DNA from: Ascaphus truei
Lineage: Eukaryota > Chordata > Amphibia > Anura > Ascaphidae
Reading direction: 5' to 3'
NCBI GenBank assembly: GCA_036426205.1
Contig: CM071573.1
Location: 42,830,643-42,894,642, forward strand
Length of the DNA stretch: 64,000 nt
Position numbers and translations under genes: made by a program. The notes beneath the pieces were generated by a model that had not been told where the DNA came from, searched no databases, and saw only the letters and a program-made list of their open reading frames with translations. Positions 24,430 to 33,892 of this stretch are shown here, in pieces; positions within the stretch are counted from its first letter, which is position 1, and every line of letters begins with the position of its first letter.

Positions 24430-24500
24430 TCTTTCTCTGGCCCTCTGGATCTTCTCTCTGTCCTGGCTGAGGTTTTCCAAGACGTCCTGGCCAATTTGCT
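24430..24500 (-). CDS. VTI1A: VTI1A internal coding exon (start of SNARE motif)
   Basis: Read on the minus strand, this 71-bp exon follows a pyrimidine-rich tract ending in the acceptor TTTACAG and ends at AGA before the donor GTATGTGC. It starts with the last two bases of a split Glu codon, then runs open for 23 codons and ends in phase 0. The product contains EQIGQDVLENL followed by SQDREKIQRARER. This matches vertebrate VTI1A at about residues 125-150, where mammals read nearly the same with conservative changes. VTI1A is a tail-anchored Qb-SNARE that forms complexes for endosome-to-trans-Golgi and intra-Golgi fusion; this exon forms the first heptads of its coiled-coil SNARE helix. The family protein is about 200-220 residues, so only about a tenth is here. 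The next exon should begin with the Leu-Arg-Glu-Thr-Asp stretch but was not found in the window, which fits the very large introns of this gene. Reading frames on the same strand that run past the splice sites are shadows. Identification is from recognised protein sequence, not a database search. Confidence 0.9.
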
Positions 24501-24540
24501 CTGTAAATATAAAAAGAGAAGATTTTTGTTTACTAATGGA
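24501..24540 (-). promoter_or_regulatory. VTI1A: VTI1A splice acceptor region
   Basis: On the minus strand a TCTTCTCTTTTT tract precedes TTTACAG at the exon edge. A possible branch-point adenosine lies in ATTAGTAAAC about 30 bases upstream. Confidence 0.75.
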
Positions 24541-26465
24541 AAGTCAAAAAATAAATAAATCAGAGAATGATCTCCACACACTAACTTTACCTGCAATATA
24601 TATGACTTGTCTTGAACTTTAAAGCTACAGTAATCCAATATTTTTTTATTATTGAATCAGGGGACGTAACCGCTCACATGCTCATATCGATCAGATATAA
24701 TTTACATTTTAATGCAGCAATCTGTGCTAGATGCAGGTATGAGTGTAATTCATATCTTTTTAGTACCTTTAACGCTGAGAATGTCCTGCTTGTTAAAAAT
24801 AAATACATTTTTAATGTTAAAAATTACGATTTTCTTAATGTCCAGCTAACATTTAGACTGCACTGGGCTCTGTAGAGATCTTCATTGTAACCAATTGTAA
24901 CAAATGCTTACAGCTCCTAACCAGAGCATCAGATTTAGAAAAGAAAGACCAGTTACAACATTGCGGTTTCCAGTCCTGCGGCAGACACTATTACATTGTA
25001 ATCCCCATTTGCCACAGTGTATTCATCTATATTTAGGCATTAATTAAAAAAATATATACATTATTTTTCCTCGCCCATATTGTATTCTCTCCTTTGGAAG
25101 TTGCCAGAGAGACCAGGGTGTCAGAAATTACAACTCGGAGATGGCTGCGTGTTCCCATCTCAAGTGCGATTGTAAATAGGCTTCAAAAGGCCGATTAAAA
25201 ATGCAAGTTATTACTTCAACAGAACATAGAAATCTCTACTCTTATTACTACAAAGTATTGAGTAGGGTTACAATCAGTGATTACATACTGTACATGCCTA
25301 CTGTATGTTTTGGGATTTGGGCGAGAATCCTGCGTAGGTTGTATTTCCTGCATATAACTTGCAGTTATTTAGACAAAATAGAAAAGAACCCCCTACGAGT
25401 TACCCAGCTGAGATACAGCAGTCTTTTGTCTCTGCTCCCTGCCATTACAATAAACATTCTTGCTTTTTTTTTTACAGCGGACTGTATTTTAACTACAAGT
25501 GATAAATGTTCTGAGAGATAAAGATCATACAATGTATCAGTGTGCATTTCAGCATCCAGTGCCAAGTGCAGGAAGATAAATATTTCCTCGGATATCTGAC
25601 CACAAAATTGACATTCCCATTATGCTATCTTGTCCCTGCTGGCTGTGTTTTTTTTTAGCTGTAAGTACAATGCCTCCCAAAGGTGAAACGTGGTAAAAAG
25701 TTTGGTTATACTGCTAAGAAGCTGTAAGTCTACGCAGGGAGGGATTTGAAGACCAACAGTATATGATCTCTTTATGTGTACACATTAAAATAAAAATATA
25801 TATTACATAGAGTAGCAAGCAAACCCAGTACTGATGATGTTAAAAGTCCCCTAATACATCATGTAATATTTACTAGCCAAGAAAAAAATATTCAGGAGTA
25901 ATGTGGGATTTAAAAAATATACATAAATAAACATTACAGTGACAACACTTTCTGCTTTGTTTTAAATTACTTTTAAAGGTGACACACAATAAAACAAAGT
26001 TTAGGGAGGCGTAAGGAACATAATTATAAAACCCAGAAAAAAAATCCCTGTTTATTCATTCTGATCTATTTTCTCATACATTGAAAAGTGTAGAATGTCT
26101 AGCTCTCAAATGGCAGGACAAAAGGGGCACCTTAGATTAATTACAGAACCACAGCTGAGAAATTAGCTTTGAAAGCACTGAATCGTATATGAAGCATTTC
26201 ACACTTTGACTGGTATTTTATGTGTTGCAAGTGAGCCAAACCGTTGAATAATTATATATATTTTTTTGTTACAGATTTTCTTTCATCATTAAAAAAACAA
26301 ATTCACACATACGGATAATATAAATTATTTTGTAGCTGCAACCACTTCATATGTATCTATCAATACTTAATATGAAAGCAGTGCGATCTATTAATACTGG
26401 GTAATGTACATTGAATATGCTGGTTAAAACTCCCTATTTCTCTGAGAGACTCCCTGATAAATATC
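24541..26465. other. VTI1A intron, repeat-poor
   Basis: Sequence immediately upstream of the exon in transcription order. No second exon was recognised. Some AT-rich blocks (about 24990-25120 and 26080-26420) may be conserved non-coding DNA, but nothing in them is decisive. Confidence 0.5.
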
Positions 26466-26925
26466 GGAATAATTAATTTATTTATCAAATGTTTTACCAG
26501 GAACTAAAAGAACGATTCCTGCGCTCCTACCAGTTAGGCTAAAATAAAATAATACCAGGAACTAATACATTGAGAGTTACCTCTCGTTTTCAAGTATGTC
26601 CTGGGCACAGAGTTATGATGACAGATACATAGTTACATAAGTGAACAGGGTATACATTGTATACAAGACATTGCAAGCACAGTTAGAGATAATATATATT
26701 ATAGGCGTATGTAACAGTTACAGACCAGATTAAAATGTGAGACAGCTTTAGTTTTGAAAGAACTTAGACTGGTGGCAGCTCTGAGAGTCTCAGGTAGATT
26801 GGTCCAGGTGTGTGGTGCACGGTAAGAGGAGGCGTAATCTCTGATAAACTCCCTAAAAAACACTCCCTCATTCAAATGTGAGTCTCTGGAAAATGAAGGG
26901 TTCTTCATCAGAGCTTTCTACATCC
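26466..26925 (-). pseudogene. CR1/L2-type LINE 3' end, minus strand
   Basis: On the minus strand, a short frame ends the reverse transcriptase region with HTWTNLPETLRAATSLSSFK, followed by a 3' UTR containing TATAACTCTGTGCC and TTCCTGGT, and a TTTGATAAATAAATTAATT tail. Similar 3' ends occur at 55290-55725 and 57368-57442. Confidence 0.7.
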
Positions 26926-28040
26926 CCAAACAGAAGCTTGATCAGTATGACCGTGGGTATTAAGTCTCCAGACAGAAGGCCAAGTAAATGGGATCTTGCA
27001 GTACTTAATGTATAACTCACTCTTTATTTGCAATCTGAGGATACAACAAACACTGATCAGTCCAATTCTAAAACGTGTTAGGGCTAATAAAATGTACAGG
27101 GCAGTATAAAAATAAAAGTTCCTAAAAATTGTTGCTGTGACCTATAATTATAGCTATTGACCACTGCTGCTCATTAATATGAGAAAAGGAAATCCCCACA
27201 TGGTAACTGTTCTGTACATTTAATTTTTCTTTAAGCATGCGGATTGTTCTGAGAGTGGGTGTATATACTTTTCTACTCCGTACCATCACGTAATGCACCA
27301 TTCTTAGTTTCAGGGAAAAACAGAAATGTCCTTATTTCTCTAAACACGAACAAAGTTTGTTGTTGTTGTTGTAAATGTCATGCCCTTATAAAGTGAACAT
27401 AACCTGTAGGAAACCTCAAGCTAGGTAAACATGTTTGACTTTATTTGTTAAATCCACGCTGCAAAGCTCCCAGAAACTTTGTTCAATACTTGCGACATTT
27501 CCCAGACCCTAGCACAGAATATTAAACGTTCCAGATGTACAATTTCAGAAACAGCTTAACCATCATTCAATTCATTCTTCCTCTTTCCAAGTCTTTCCGC
27601 ATATCAGTGATTCCATTTAGTTCCCACCCATTAGCGTGGCACTGTCATTGTGTGTGATTCCGAATACACCACTGTCACTTTGATGAATAGTGGCTTTCTC
27701 AGCTGATTGTTGAGGACAAATAGGCATGAATACACAGAGGCAGGGAGCATGTCAGCCAGAATATCGCAAAATGAAGGTTTTATAGGACACTTGAGGATTG
27801 ACTCTGATATTTCAATAATAATAATCTGATATTTTCGGCCTAGGAATGAAGGTCCTGTTATTACGATAACCCCTTTACCTCCCAGTCGCCCCAATATATA
27901 AATAATTGGATAAATGATTCATTTTACAACAGCTGTTTTAGCTTTCGAGCTTATACTGGTGGTCTTTGGCCTCTTAGCCATGAAAACAGGAGTTTGATGG
28001 ACGTTGACACAGACAATATTTTATGGTGGAAGAGTTATCC
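26926..28040. other. Intronic sequence, no gene seen
   Basis: No coding signal or recognised repeat apart from a short GTT run near 27358. Confidence 0.4.
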
Positions 28041-28172
28041 CTGGGGTGGCCAACTCCTGTCCTCAAGAGGTCAGGTTTTAAGGATATCCCTGCTTCAGCA
28101 CAGGTGGCTCAATCAGTGGCTCAGTCATTTTGACTGTTTGTGGCCCTTGACAACTGGAGTTGGCCACCATTG
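28041..28172. mobile_element. Fold-back hAT MITE, copy 4
   Basis: Starts CTGGGGTGGCCAACTCCTG and ends GGAGTTGGCCACCATTG. Target duplication AGTTATCC / AGTTATAC (seven of eight). Confidence 0.8.
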
Positions 28173-29461
28173 AGTTATACTTTTGGCTCAGCATCAGTAG
28201 ATTAAGTCAATTTCTGAAAAAATGTAGGGCAATTCATAATGAGGAATGTACAGTGCAATAAAGTCTTTGATATTACATGTTTTCCGTCTGGAAAAAAAGT
28301 TGTTAAAATAAGTACATGCCCAAAATATTCAAATCAGCGCTAGGCCAAACTGAAACCCAACTTTTCACTTTTATGTTCGACTTATTTCTCATCCTAACCA
28401 TTCAATCTTTGATACAGATAAATATAAAATCTCATACAAATGTTGTACTGTATACAGTATGTACAGGCTTCTAGACATCGTCATTGCGCTCTGTGTAAAT
28501 GATTCTCCTAAATTATTCTACTAAAAGAAGACAATGTTTGCCCTTTAGAAACATACCTACAGAGCATACCTACATACATACAGAACAATGGCGCAAGTTA
28601 ACGCACACAGAAAAATTTTCAGTCATGTAAGATCTCGTAGATCTTCCACGGAAAAAGGAAACCCTGAGGTTTATAGCGTATTTTCCCTGTGACTAATAGT
28701 CCTTGTAGGGTTAAATTGGAAATGAGAAAAGTAGCTAAACAGTTTTACAAGGCAGCTCCACCTAAATGTATTAATGTTAAATGAAAAAAATGTGGAAGAA
28801 TAGTTAATAGAGAAAGACAGATGTTTGCTAATGATTGCTGACAAGAAAATACCAAAACTTCCTGGTAACCAAATGAATGTATGATTGACATTACTGAGAA
28901 GATGCAAGCAACATACCGGAATTTGACTTCATAGGTACCCAAAATAAAAGGAGGTTAATGCAAAGTATTGAGTTGCAAAAATAATATGGAGGTAGTTGGG
29001 TCTGGACTATACATGTCATTATAACAGAGGGCCCACTATGTATAAGATCAACATTGAAATAGCTTGCTACAGGTAACAAAAATACCAATGTATCATATTT
29101 AAACATATTATACATCACATTGAAATGCTACAGTATCATTCTAGGTAATATATGGCTAGGTTTAAGAAAAGTGTCCTTTTCCGAAAAAAGGTTTGGCCTT
29201 TTTCTATTTCCGTTTTTGTCTGAAAAGTTATCAAGATACATTCTGGAACCCTGGTTTCAGGTGAATGAATATTCAGTCTTTGAAACGTTTACCAGAGAGA
29301 GCCAGAGGTGCGACCAAGTTTTCAGCATCAACACCAGTACCATTTCACTGTATTATTGCTGTATGATGCCTGCGACAGCAAATTCAAGATCTGTTTTCCA
29401 CCTTTACAAATTACTCTTGATTATTTTAAGAAAAAAATATATATATTTATACATTGTATTA
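28173..29461. other. Intronic sequence, no gene seen
   Basis: AT-rich sequence with no coding or repeat signal that I recognise. The 120-codon frame at 29120-29482 has no known motif. Confidence 0.35.
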
Positions 29462-29469
29462 TACATTTT

Positions 29470-29570
29470 AATGCGATTGTGAGCTCTTAGGGACAGGGAT
29501 TTCTTTCTCCCAATGTTACATTTACCTTTTGATCCTATCTGTATTATTATAGTCAATATTTTGTAATAGT
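29470..29570 (+). repeat. L2/CR1-type 3' tail fragment
   Basis: GATTGTGAGCTCTTAGGGAC followed by AGGGATTTCTTTCTCCC and ACATTTACC is the standard 3' UTR wording of CR1/L2 elements, here without its coding part. Confidence 0.6.
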
Positions 29571-29579
29571 TTTGTGACT

Positions 29580-29990
29580 GGTTATACCCACTAGCACCTT
29601 CACATTGCCAAGCCAGCCTCACACTGATGAGACCCAAAAGGTCAAAAGACCTGTCTGTGAGTAGGGTTACTGGCTATGCACTGCTTTAACCCAGGCTGTG
29701 CTGAAAAGCTGCGTAATGCGGCAGGCATACACTTCCATGTTAAAATGGATAAGACGTAAAGAGTGACACACTGCGAGTGCTCATTTCCCAGAATCCCTAG
29801 CTACAGTGGAAGCAGTGTATGCTAAGAGATAATGGGGAAAGGCAGGGTGCAGACCTGTGAGACATGTGAATGTGCTCACAAGCGTATATTTATTTGCTGT
29901 ACACTCTACGTGGAGTGTTTTTGTCATTTTTATCACTCACCATAACTTGTTTTGTGTCTGGTAATGCTTGCTCAAATTGTTGTAAAAAGC
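29580..29990 (+). mobile_element. Repeat carrying the hammerhead-like motif
   Basis: Downstream of the motif, GCATACACTTCC (29727-29738) and GGAAGCAGTGTATGC (29808-29822) are imperfect inverted repeats, and the unit ends in ordinary sequence near 29990. Limits and class are uncertain; it could be a retrozyme-like or SINE-like repeat. No protein is encoded. Confidence 0.4.
29612..29674 (+). ncRNA. Hammerhead-ribozyme-like motif (type I), two changes at conserved positions
   Basis: The parts of an extended type I hammerhead occur in order. Outer stem I: GCCAG (29612-29616) with CTGGC (29670-29674). Inner stem I: CTCACA (29618-29623) with TGTGAG (29656-29661), six perfect pairs. Core CTGATGA at 29624-29630. 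Stem II: GACC, loop CAAAA, GGTC (29631-29643). The second core element is AAAAG at 29644-29648 where GAAAC is expected. Then ACCT and the cleavage triplet GTC at 29653-29655. The internal loops between the two stem I helices are where type I tertiary contacts form. The G-to-A change in the core and loss of the C of stem III suggest weak or absent self-cleavage. Hammerheads are known in amphibian and other metazoan repeats. The motif seems to be part of a longer repeat. Confidence 0.6.
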
Positions 29991-31112
29991 TCTGCATTCC
30001 TGGCTCACCCTAAATAAATAAAATCTACATTCATACGTAGATATACACTGTTAGGTAGCTTCTTCAGTGACACTGCATCATGATCACCAAGCTGCTTCTT
30101 GTAGGGTTTCTTATTTTAAAGTTGTCTGCTAATGCCTACATTCTTTCATCTGTTTCCTTTACAATTTTGTGCAAACTGGCTTCGATGTTGTACATCTGAT
30201 CTGATCAGAAGAAGGTAAAATAACTATTAGTAGATATCCAACAAAATACATCTTGGTTTATTTACCAAATTAAACAAGCAAAATGACATTTGCTTTAAAC
30301 ACAAACCTTTTCAATGTAATTTAATTTTGTGTGTGCACACTGTATGTTGGCAATTACTGACACTTGATACTACACCGCAAGTGAACATTCCTACTGAAAG
30401 GAAAAGTAACCTGTGGTACTGATAATTTTTATTTTGTTCTTGTAACTTCTTTTTAAATTTTAGTTTTCAAAGGGATAAAAGGGAGGTACAGAACAGGGAA
30501 AAAAAAGGGGAGGGGGAGACATACCACTTTATACAATGCTTTCAGTAAAGATTGAATACATAGACAACTTGCCTCGACAGGCTTACATATTTAACATGTC
30601 GGAGGACCATATCATCTCTCTAACATTCGCAGCTCTGTGCTCCTTTGCCTCTTTTGCGCGGCCTTTCTAATTTAATCTCTTCTACTCTGGCTTTCTTTCT
30701 ACAGTAAGTGTGTGATCGGTTAACATATCCTATCCCTTATCCCAAGGTTCCCTTACCTTGTTACATTTCTGGGTGGTATGTCTTACATACGAGGTAAGTT
30801 TTTCCATGAAACACATCATTTTATTTTTTTAAACCCTTAACTTGTGAAGTAGGAACCCTACAAACCAAATTCTAAAACCGGTAATTTTGTCATTAAATAG
30901 AGGTTAAAACATTTCTCCATCAGACACCAGATGCCCTGTTGCTGCCTGAGAACGTAAGTACTCCAGAGAGCAAGCATCTAACATCATTTGATAATGGATC
31001 AAGTCCCCACAGGTACCCAAAGCATATACTGCAAGTTCTTGAATAATATCATAGCATATCCCTTAAAGAAAGAAAATGATTTACCAACTGCTAATACAGA
31101 TCAATAATCTGG
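29991..31112. other. Intronic sequence, no gene seen
   Basis: No recognised exon or repeat. A purine-rich tract lies at 30495-30520. Confidence 0.4.
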
Positions 31113-31356
31113 GAGAAGGAGTGGCTCAGTGAGTAAAGACACTGACTGGCACTGAGAGTTTGAAGCAGGGGAGCCTGGTTCAATTCCAGGTGTTGGCTCC
31201 TTGGCACCTTGGGCAAGTCACTTTATCTCCCTGTGCCTCAGGCGCCAAAAAATAGATTGTAAGCTCCACAGGGCAGGGACCTGCAAAATGTCTCTGTAAA
31301 GTGCTACGTAAAACTAGCAGCGCTATACAAGAACATGCTATTATTATTATTATAAT
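31113..31356 (+). mobile_element. tRNA-derived SINE with L2-type tail (plus strand)
   Basis: The tRNA-like head has GGAGTGGCTCAGTGAGTAA (A box) and GGTTCAATTCC (B box). It is followed by the CORE/MIR-like GGGCAAGTCACTTTATCTCC and CTGTGCCTCAGG, the L2-like ATTGTAAGCTCCACAGGGCAG, and an ATT microsatellite after GCGCTATACAAG. SINEs of this type are copied by CR1/L2 machinery; the matching tail is seen in the LINE at 3063-3668. Confidence 0.85.
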
Positions 31357-31659
31357 CAAACGTGCCACTGCAGCATGGACCTATTAACATCTTAGCCTAA
31401 TCTCTGTTATACTAGTGAGGAAGAGGAGTTATGCTGGCAAGCTTGGATAGCCAAGTTATGAATGAATGTCAAAGCAAATACAATAAGCCTTCAAAATTCA
31501 GACTAGAACTTTCCAATTCACATAATGAAATGCCACACTTTTATGGAAAATGCAATATAATTAGAAGAGTAACTAAACATCTCAGATAGAGGATAATACT
31601 GTTATTCCCCATAGTGTAGACAGAAAAAAGGCTTTTGTAATAACTTTAATTCTTATGTA
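31357..31659. other. Unique sequence
   Basis: No gene or recognised repeat. Confidence 0.4.
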
Positions 31660-31802
31660 TACAGCTCAACTCCGTTATAGCGTGATCCGCTACAACGCGG
31701 ATCCGCATTTAATGCGGTGTGAGCATGGCTCCCGGTTAAAAAAAAATCATTTTTGTTTTGTGGTCAAACTGACAGGATTTGCTGAGAGGAATGTCCGGCT
31801 AC

Positions 31803-31832
31803 ACAAACACACACACACACACACACACCACA

Positions 31833-31872
<40 letters not shown>

Positions 31873-31925
31873 CACACACACACACACACACACACAACAC
31901 ACACACCACACACACACCACCACAT
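31803..31925. repeat. CA microsatellite, interrupted by CCACA
   Basis: ACAC array broken by extra C residues. Frames across it on either strand are only translated repeat. Confidence 0.95.
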
Positions 31926-32237
31926 AGTGTTCGACAACCTATACATTTGCTCGCCCCCGGGGGAGTGGATTTAACCCCGGGCGAGTAAATATTGGCCCAA
32001 GCAGCACCGTTTGGTACTAGGTGGCGAGTAGATTTTTTTGTGTGGCGAGTAGATTTTTTGGTGATTTGGTCAACCACTGTACAGTATATATATATATATA
32101 TAATATAATATACACAACAAACGACAGAGAAGCCCAATGCTACATCCATATTACAAAAAATACAAGTCAAATACTTATATATTCTCTTGAAAAAGGGTCA
32201 TTTAGTTTAACCCCTTGGCCAAAGCATTTAAGCTTAC

Positions 32238-32392
32238 ACACCCAAACACCACACACACACAACACACACCACACACAAACCCCACAGACACACACACCAC
32301 ACCAAACACACCACACACCACACACACACACACACCACACCACACACACACACACAACCTACTCCCCCACACATCACACACACCACACCTCT
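32238..32392. repeat. CA-rich microsatellite, second array
   Basis: CACACACCACAC-type array with many interruptions, within the same element as the first array. Confidence 0.9.
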
Positions 32393-32749
32393 CCCTCTCT
32401 CCCTGTACCTCTGCTGGGGGGGGGGGGAAGAGAGAAGGGAGCTGGTTCCTGCCCGGCTTCTCCTGACTCTGTGAGATCCTCCCCTACGCCCCCCTCCCTT
32501 CTCGCAGACTCACAGCTTCTCTACACAGCACACAGATAAGCTGCTGCTGCTGGGGGCTGCCGCTGCGATGCCGGCTTCAGGGAGAGCTGGAAGAGTGATC
32601 CCACCTTTCCCCCTCCGGCAGAAGTAGTATCCCTGATCGTGGCGGCCATTTATTTTTAAAATCACGATCCCGGTTATAACGTTTTCTCATTCTGTGGCTG
32701 GGGCTCAGCTGTACTTATATCCGTGTGTGTATATATATATATCTGTATT

Positions 32750-33821
32750 TGTGTAGCACCTGTTCTCCTCTGCCACGGAAGATCTGACCACTACATGGAT
32801 ATTGTCTCCGGTGCTGTAGCTCACTTGCTGGTTCAGGAGGTCTGAGTGGCTCCACAGTTGTAGTTTGGAAGCAGGAACAGGCGGGCTCTCTCCCTCTCTT
32901 TACTGTGCAGCACCTCCATCCAATGAGGATTCTGCTGAATGCAGGATGCTCCCCACAGGCAATACTCCTTTCCAATAATCACACACCATAGTTGGTCCAA
33001 CGGCAGCTTTATTGTATAACAGCATGATCGTCCTCCCACCCTGGAGCAGACCCCAGGGGCTTGAGGCCCCAAGAGCCCTTCCCAATCTCCTTGACCCTCT
33101 TGTAGGGAAAAGAGTTTCACACTATCCCATAATCATCCTCACTCAATTTGGTGGAGTGTCAGCTTTTATACCCGGGGGGAAGGGCTTGTAATCCCGCCCC
33201 ATAACAGGGCAGGTCTAAGTACTGACAGGTAGGGTTGCCATAAATACTGGACACAATGGGGAAAGGTGCAATATGCTCGAGATACACACACCTCTCACCT
33301 TTCTGCCCTCTATGCGGTTTCCTCCTCTCCTCGGCCCCACCCCCAGGCTCCTGACCCCTCCTGATTGGCTTGATTAACCAGGAGCAGCCAATCACGATGG
33401 AGGATGCTGCCCAGCCCCCTAGCAACAGCCCTGCTCTCTCCCTGCTCAGCGAAATCCCGCGGCCCCCCAAGCTTGTCAGATCACTATGTCCAGAGAGGTA
33501 ACACTGGACACATATCCAGTATTACCTCTAATTATTTACTGGACAGATTGTCCAAATACAGGACAGTCCGGTTAAATACTGGACACCTGGCAACCGTACC
33601 GACATGCATCACACCATATATATGTGACCCAGTCAGTATCCTCCCCAGGTATGATACTAACTGCCGGTTTAGACTGCCCCTGGATAAGCAACATAGTACC
33701 CATCCAGGCTGCAACCGCAGGCTGGGCACTGCGCAGGAGATTAACTCCAAAAATGTCTGTTCTTAGCAGGACTTATAGTGTTGAGGCCAGTAGCAGCCCT
33801 AGCCAGGGGCACTTGGCTACA
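32750..33821 (-). mobile_element. Solo LTR, minus strand, split by a hAT element
   Basis: On the minus strand the sequence starts TGTAGCCAAGTGCCCCTGGC and ends AACAGGTGCTACACA, so the ends carry the inverted TGTAGC / GCTACA of an LTR. The heptamer TCTGTAT flanks both sides (32742-32748 and 33822-33828). A TATA box (TATAAAA, 33164-33170) and a polyadenylation signal (AATAAA, 33008-33013) lie in the right order and spacing for U3-R-U5. No primer-binding site or gag-pol sequence is next to it. Without the hAT insertion the LTR is about 700 bp. Confidence 0.65.
33230..33598. mobile_element. hAT-type MITE (TAGGGTTGCC family), copy 1
   Basis: Starts TAGGGTTGCCATAAATACTG and ends ATACTGGACACCTGGCAACCGTA. 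Inner words ACTGGACA and CCAGTATTACCTC are shared with the copy at 41911. Flanks CTGACAGG / CCGACATG match at six of eight. It sits inside U3 of the LTR. Confidence 0.7.
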
Positions 33822-33892
33822 TCTGTATAGCGCTACCCATGTACAAAAGCACTATATAAAGTTATTATTATAAAGCGCGTCACGGCAGTAAT

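Larger units (their letters stand above)
31660..32713. mobile_element. Tigger-like element with long CA arrays, copy 2
   Basis: Starts TACAGCTCAACTCCGTTATA. The right end has GTTATAACGTTTT and finishes GGGGCTCAGCTGTA. The interior holds two large CA arrays, a TA tract at 32087-32110 and a G-rich segment. No transposase frame. The boundary calls rest on the terminal TACAGCT / AGCTGTA. Confidence 0.55.

Noticed and set aside
24297..24638. 113-codon minus-strand frame over the VTI1A exon
   Set aside because: It runs through both splice sites in a different frame from the conserved VTI1A sequence, so it is a shadow.
25832..25850. Other CTGATGA words (for example 25832, and on the minus strand 18291, 26904, 36857 and 61050) as hammerheads
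   Set aside because: None is followed by a stem and a GAAA-type core at the right distance.
31113..31200. tRNA-like sequence as a true tRNA gene
   Set aside because: A and B boxes are followed by a CORE/MIR-like body and an L2 tail, and a second copy exists at 7407-7648. It is a SINE.
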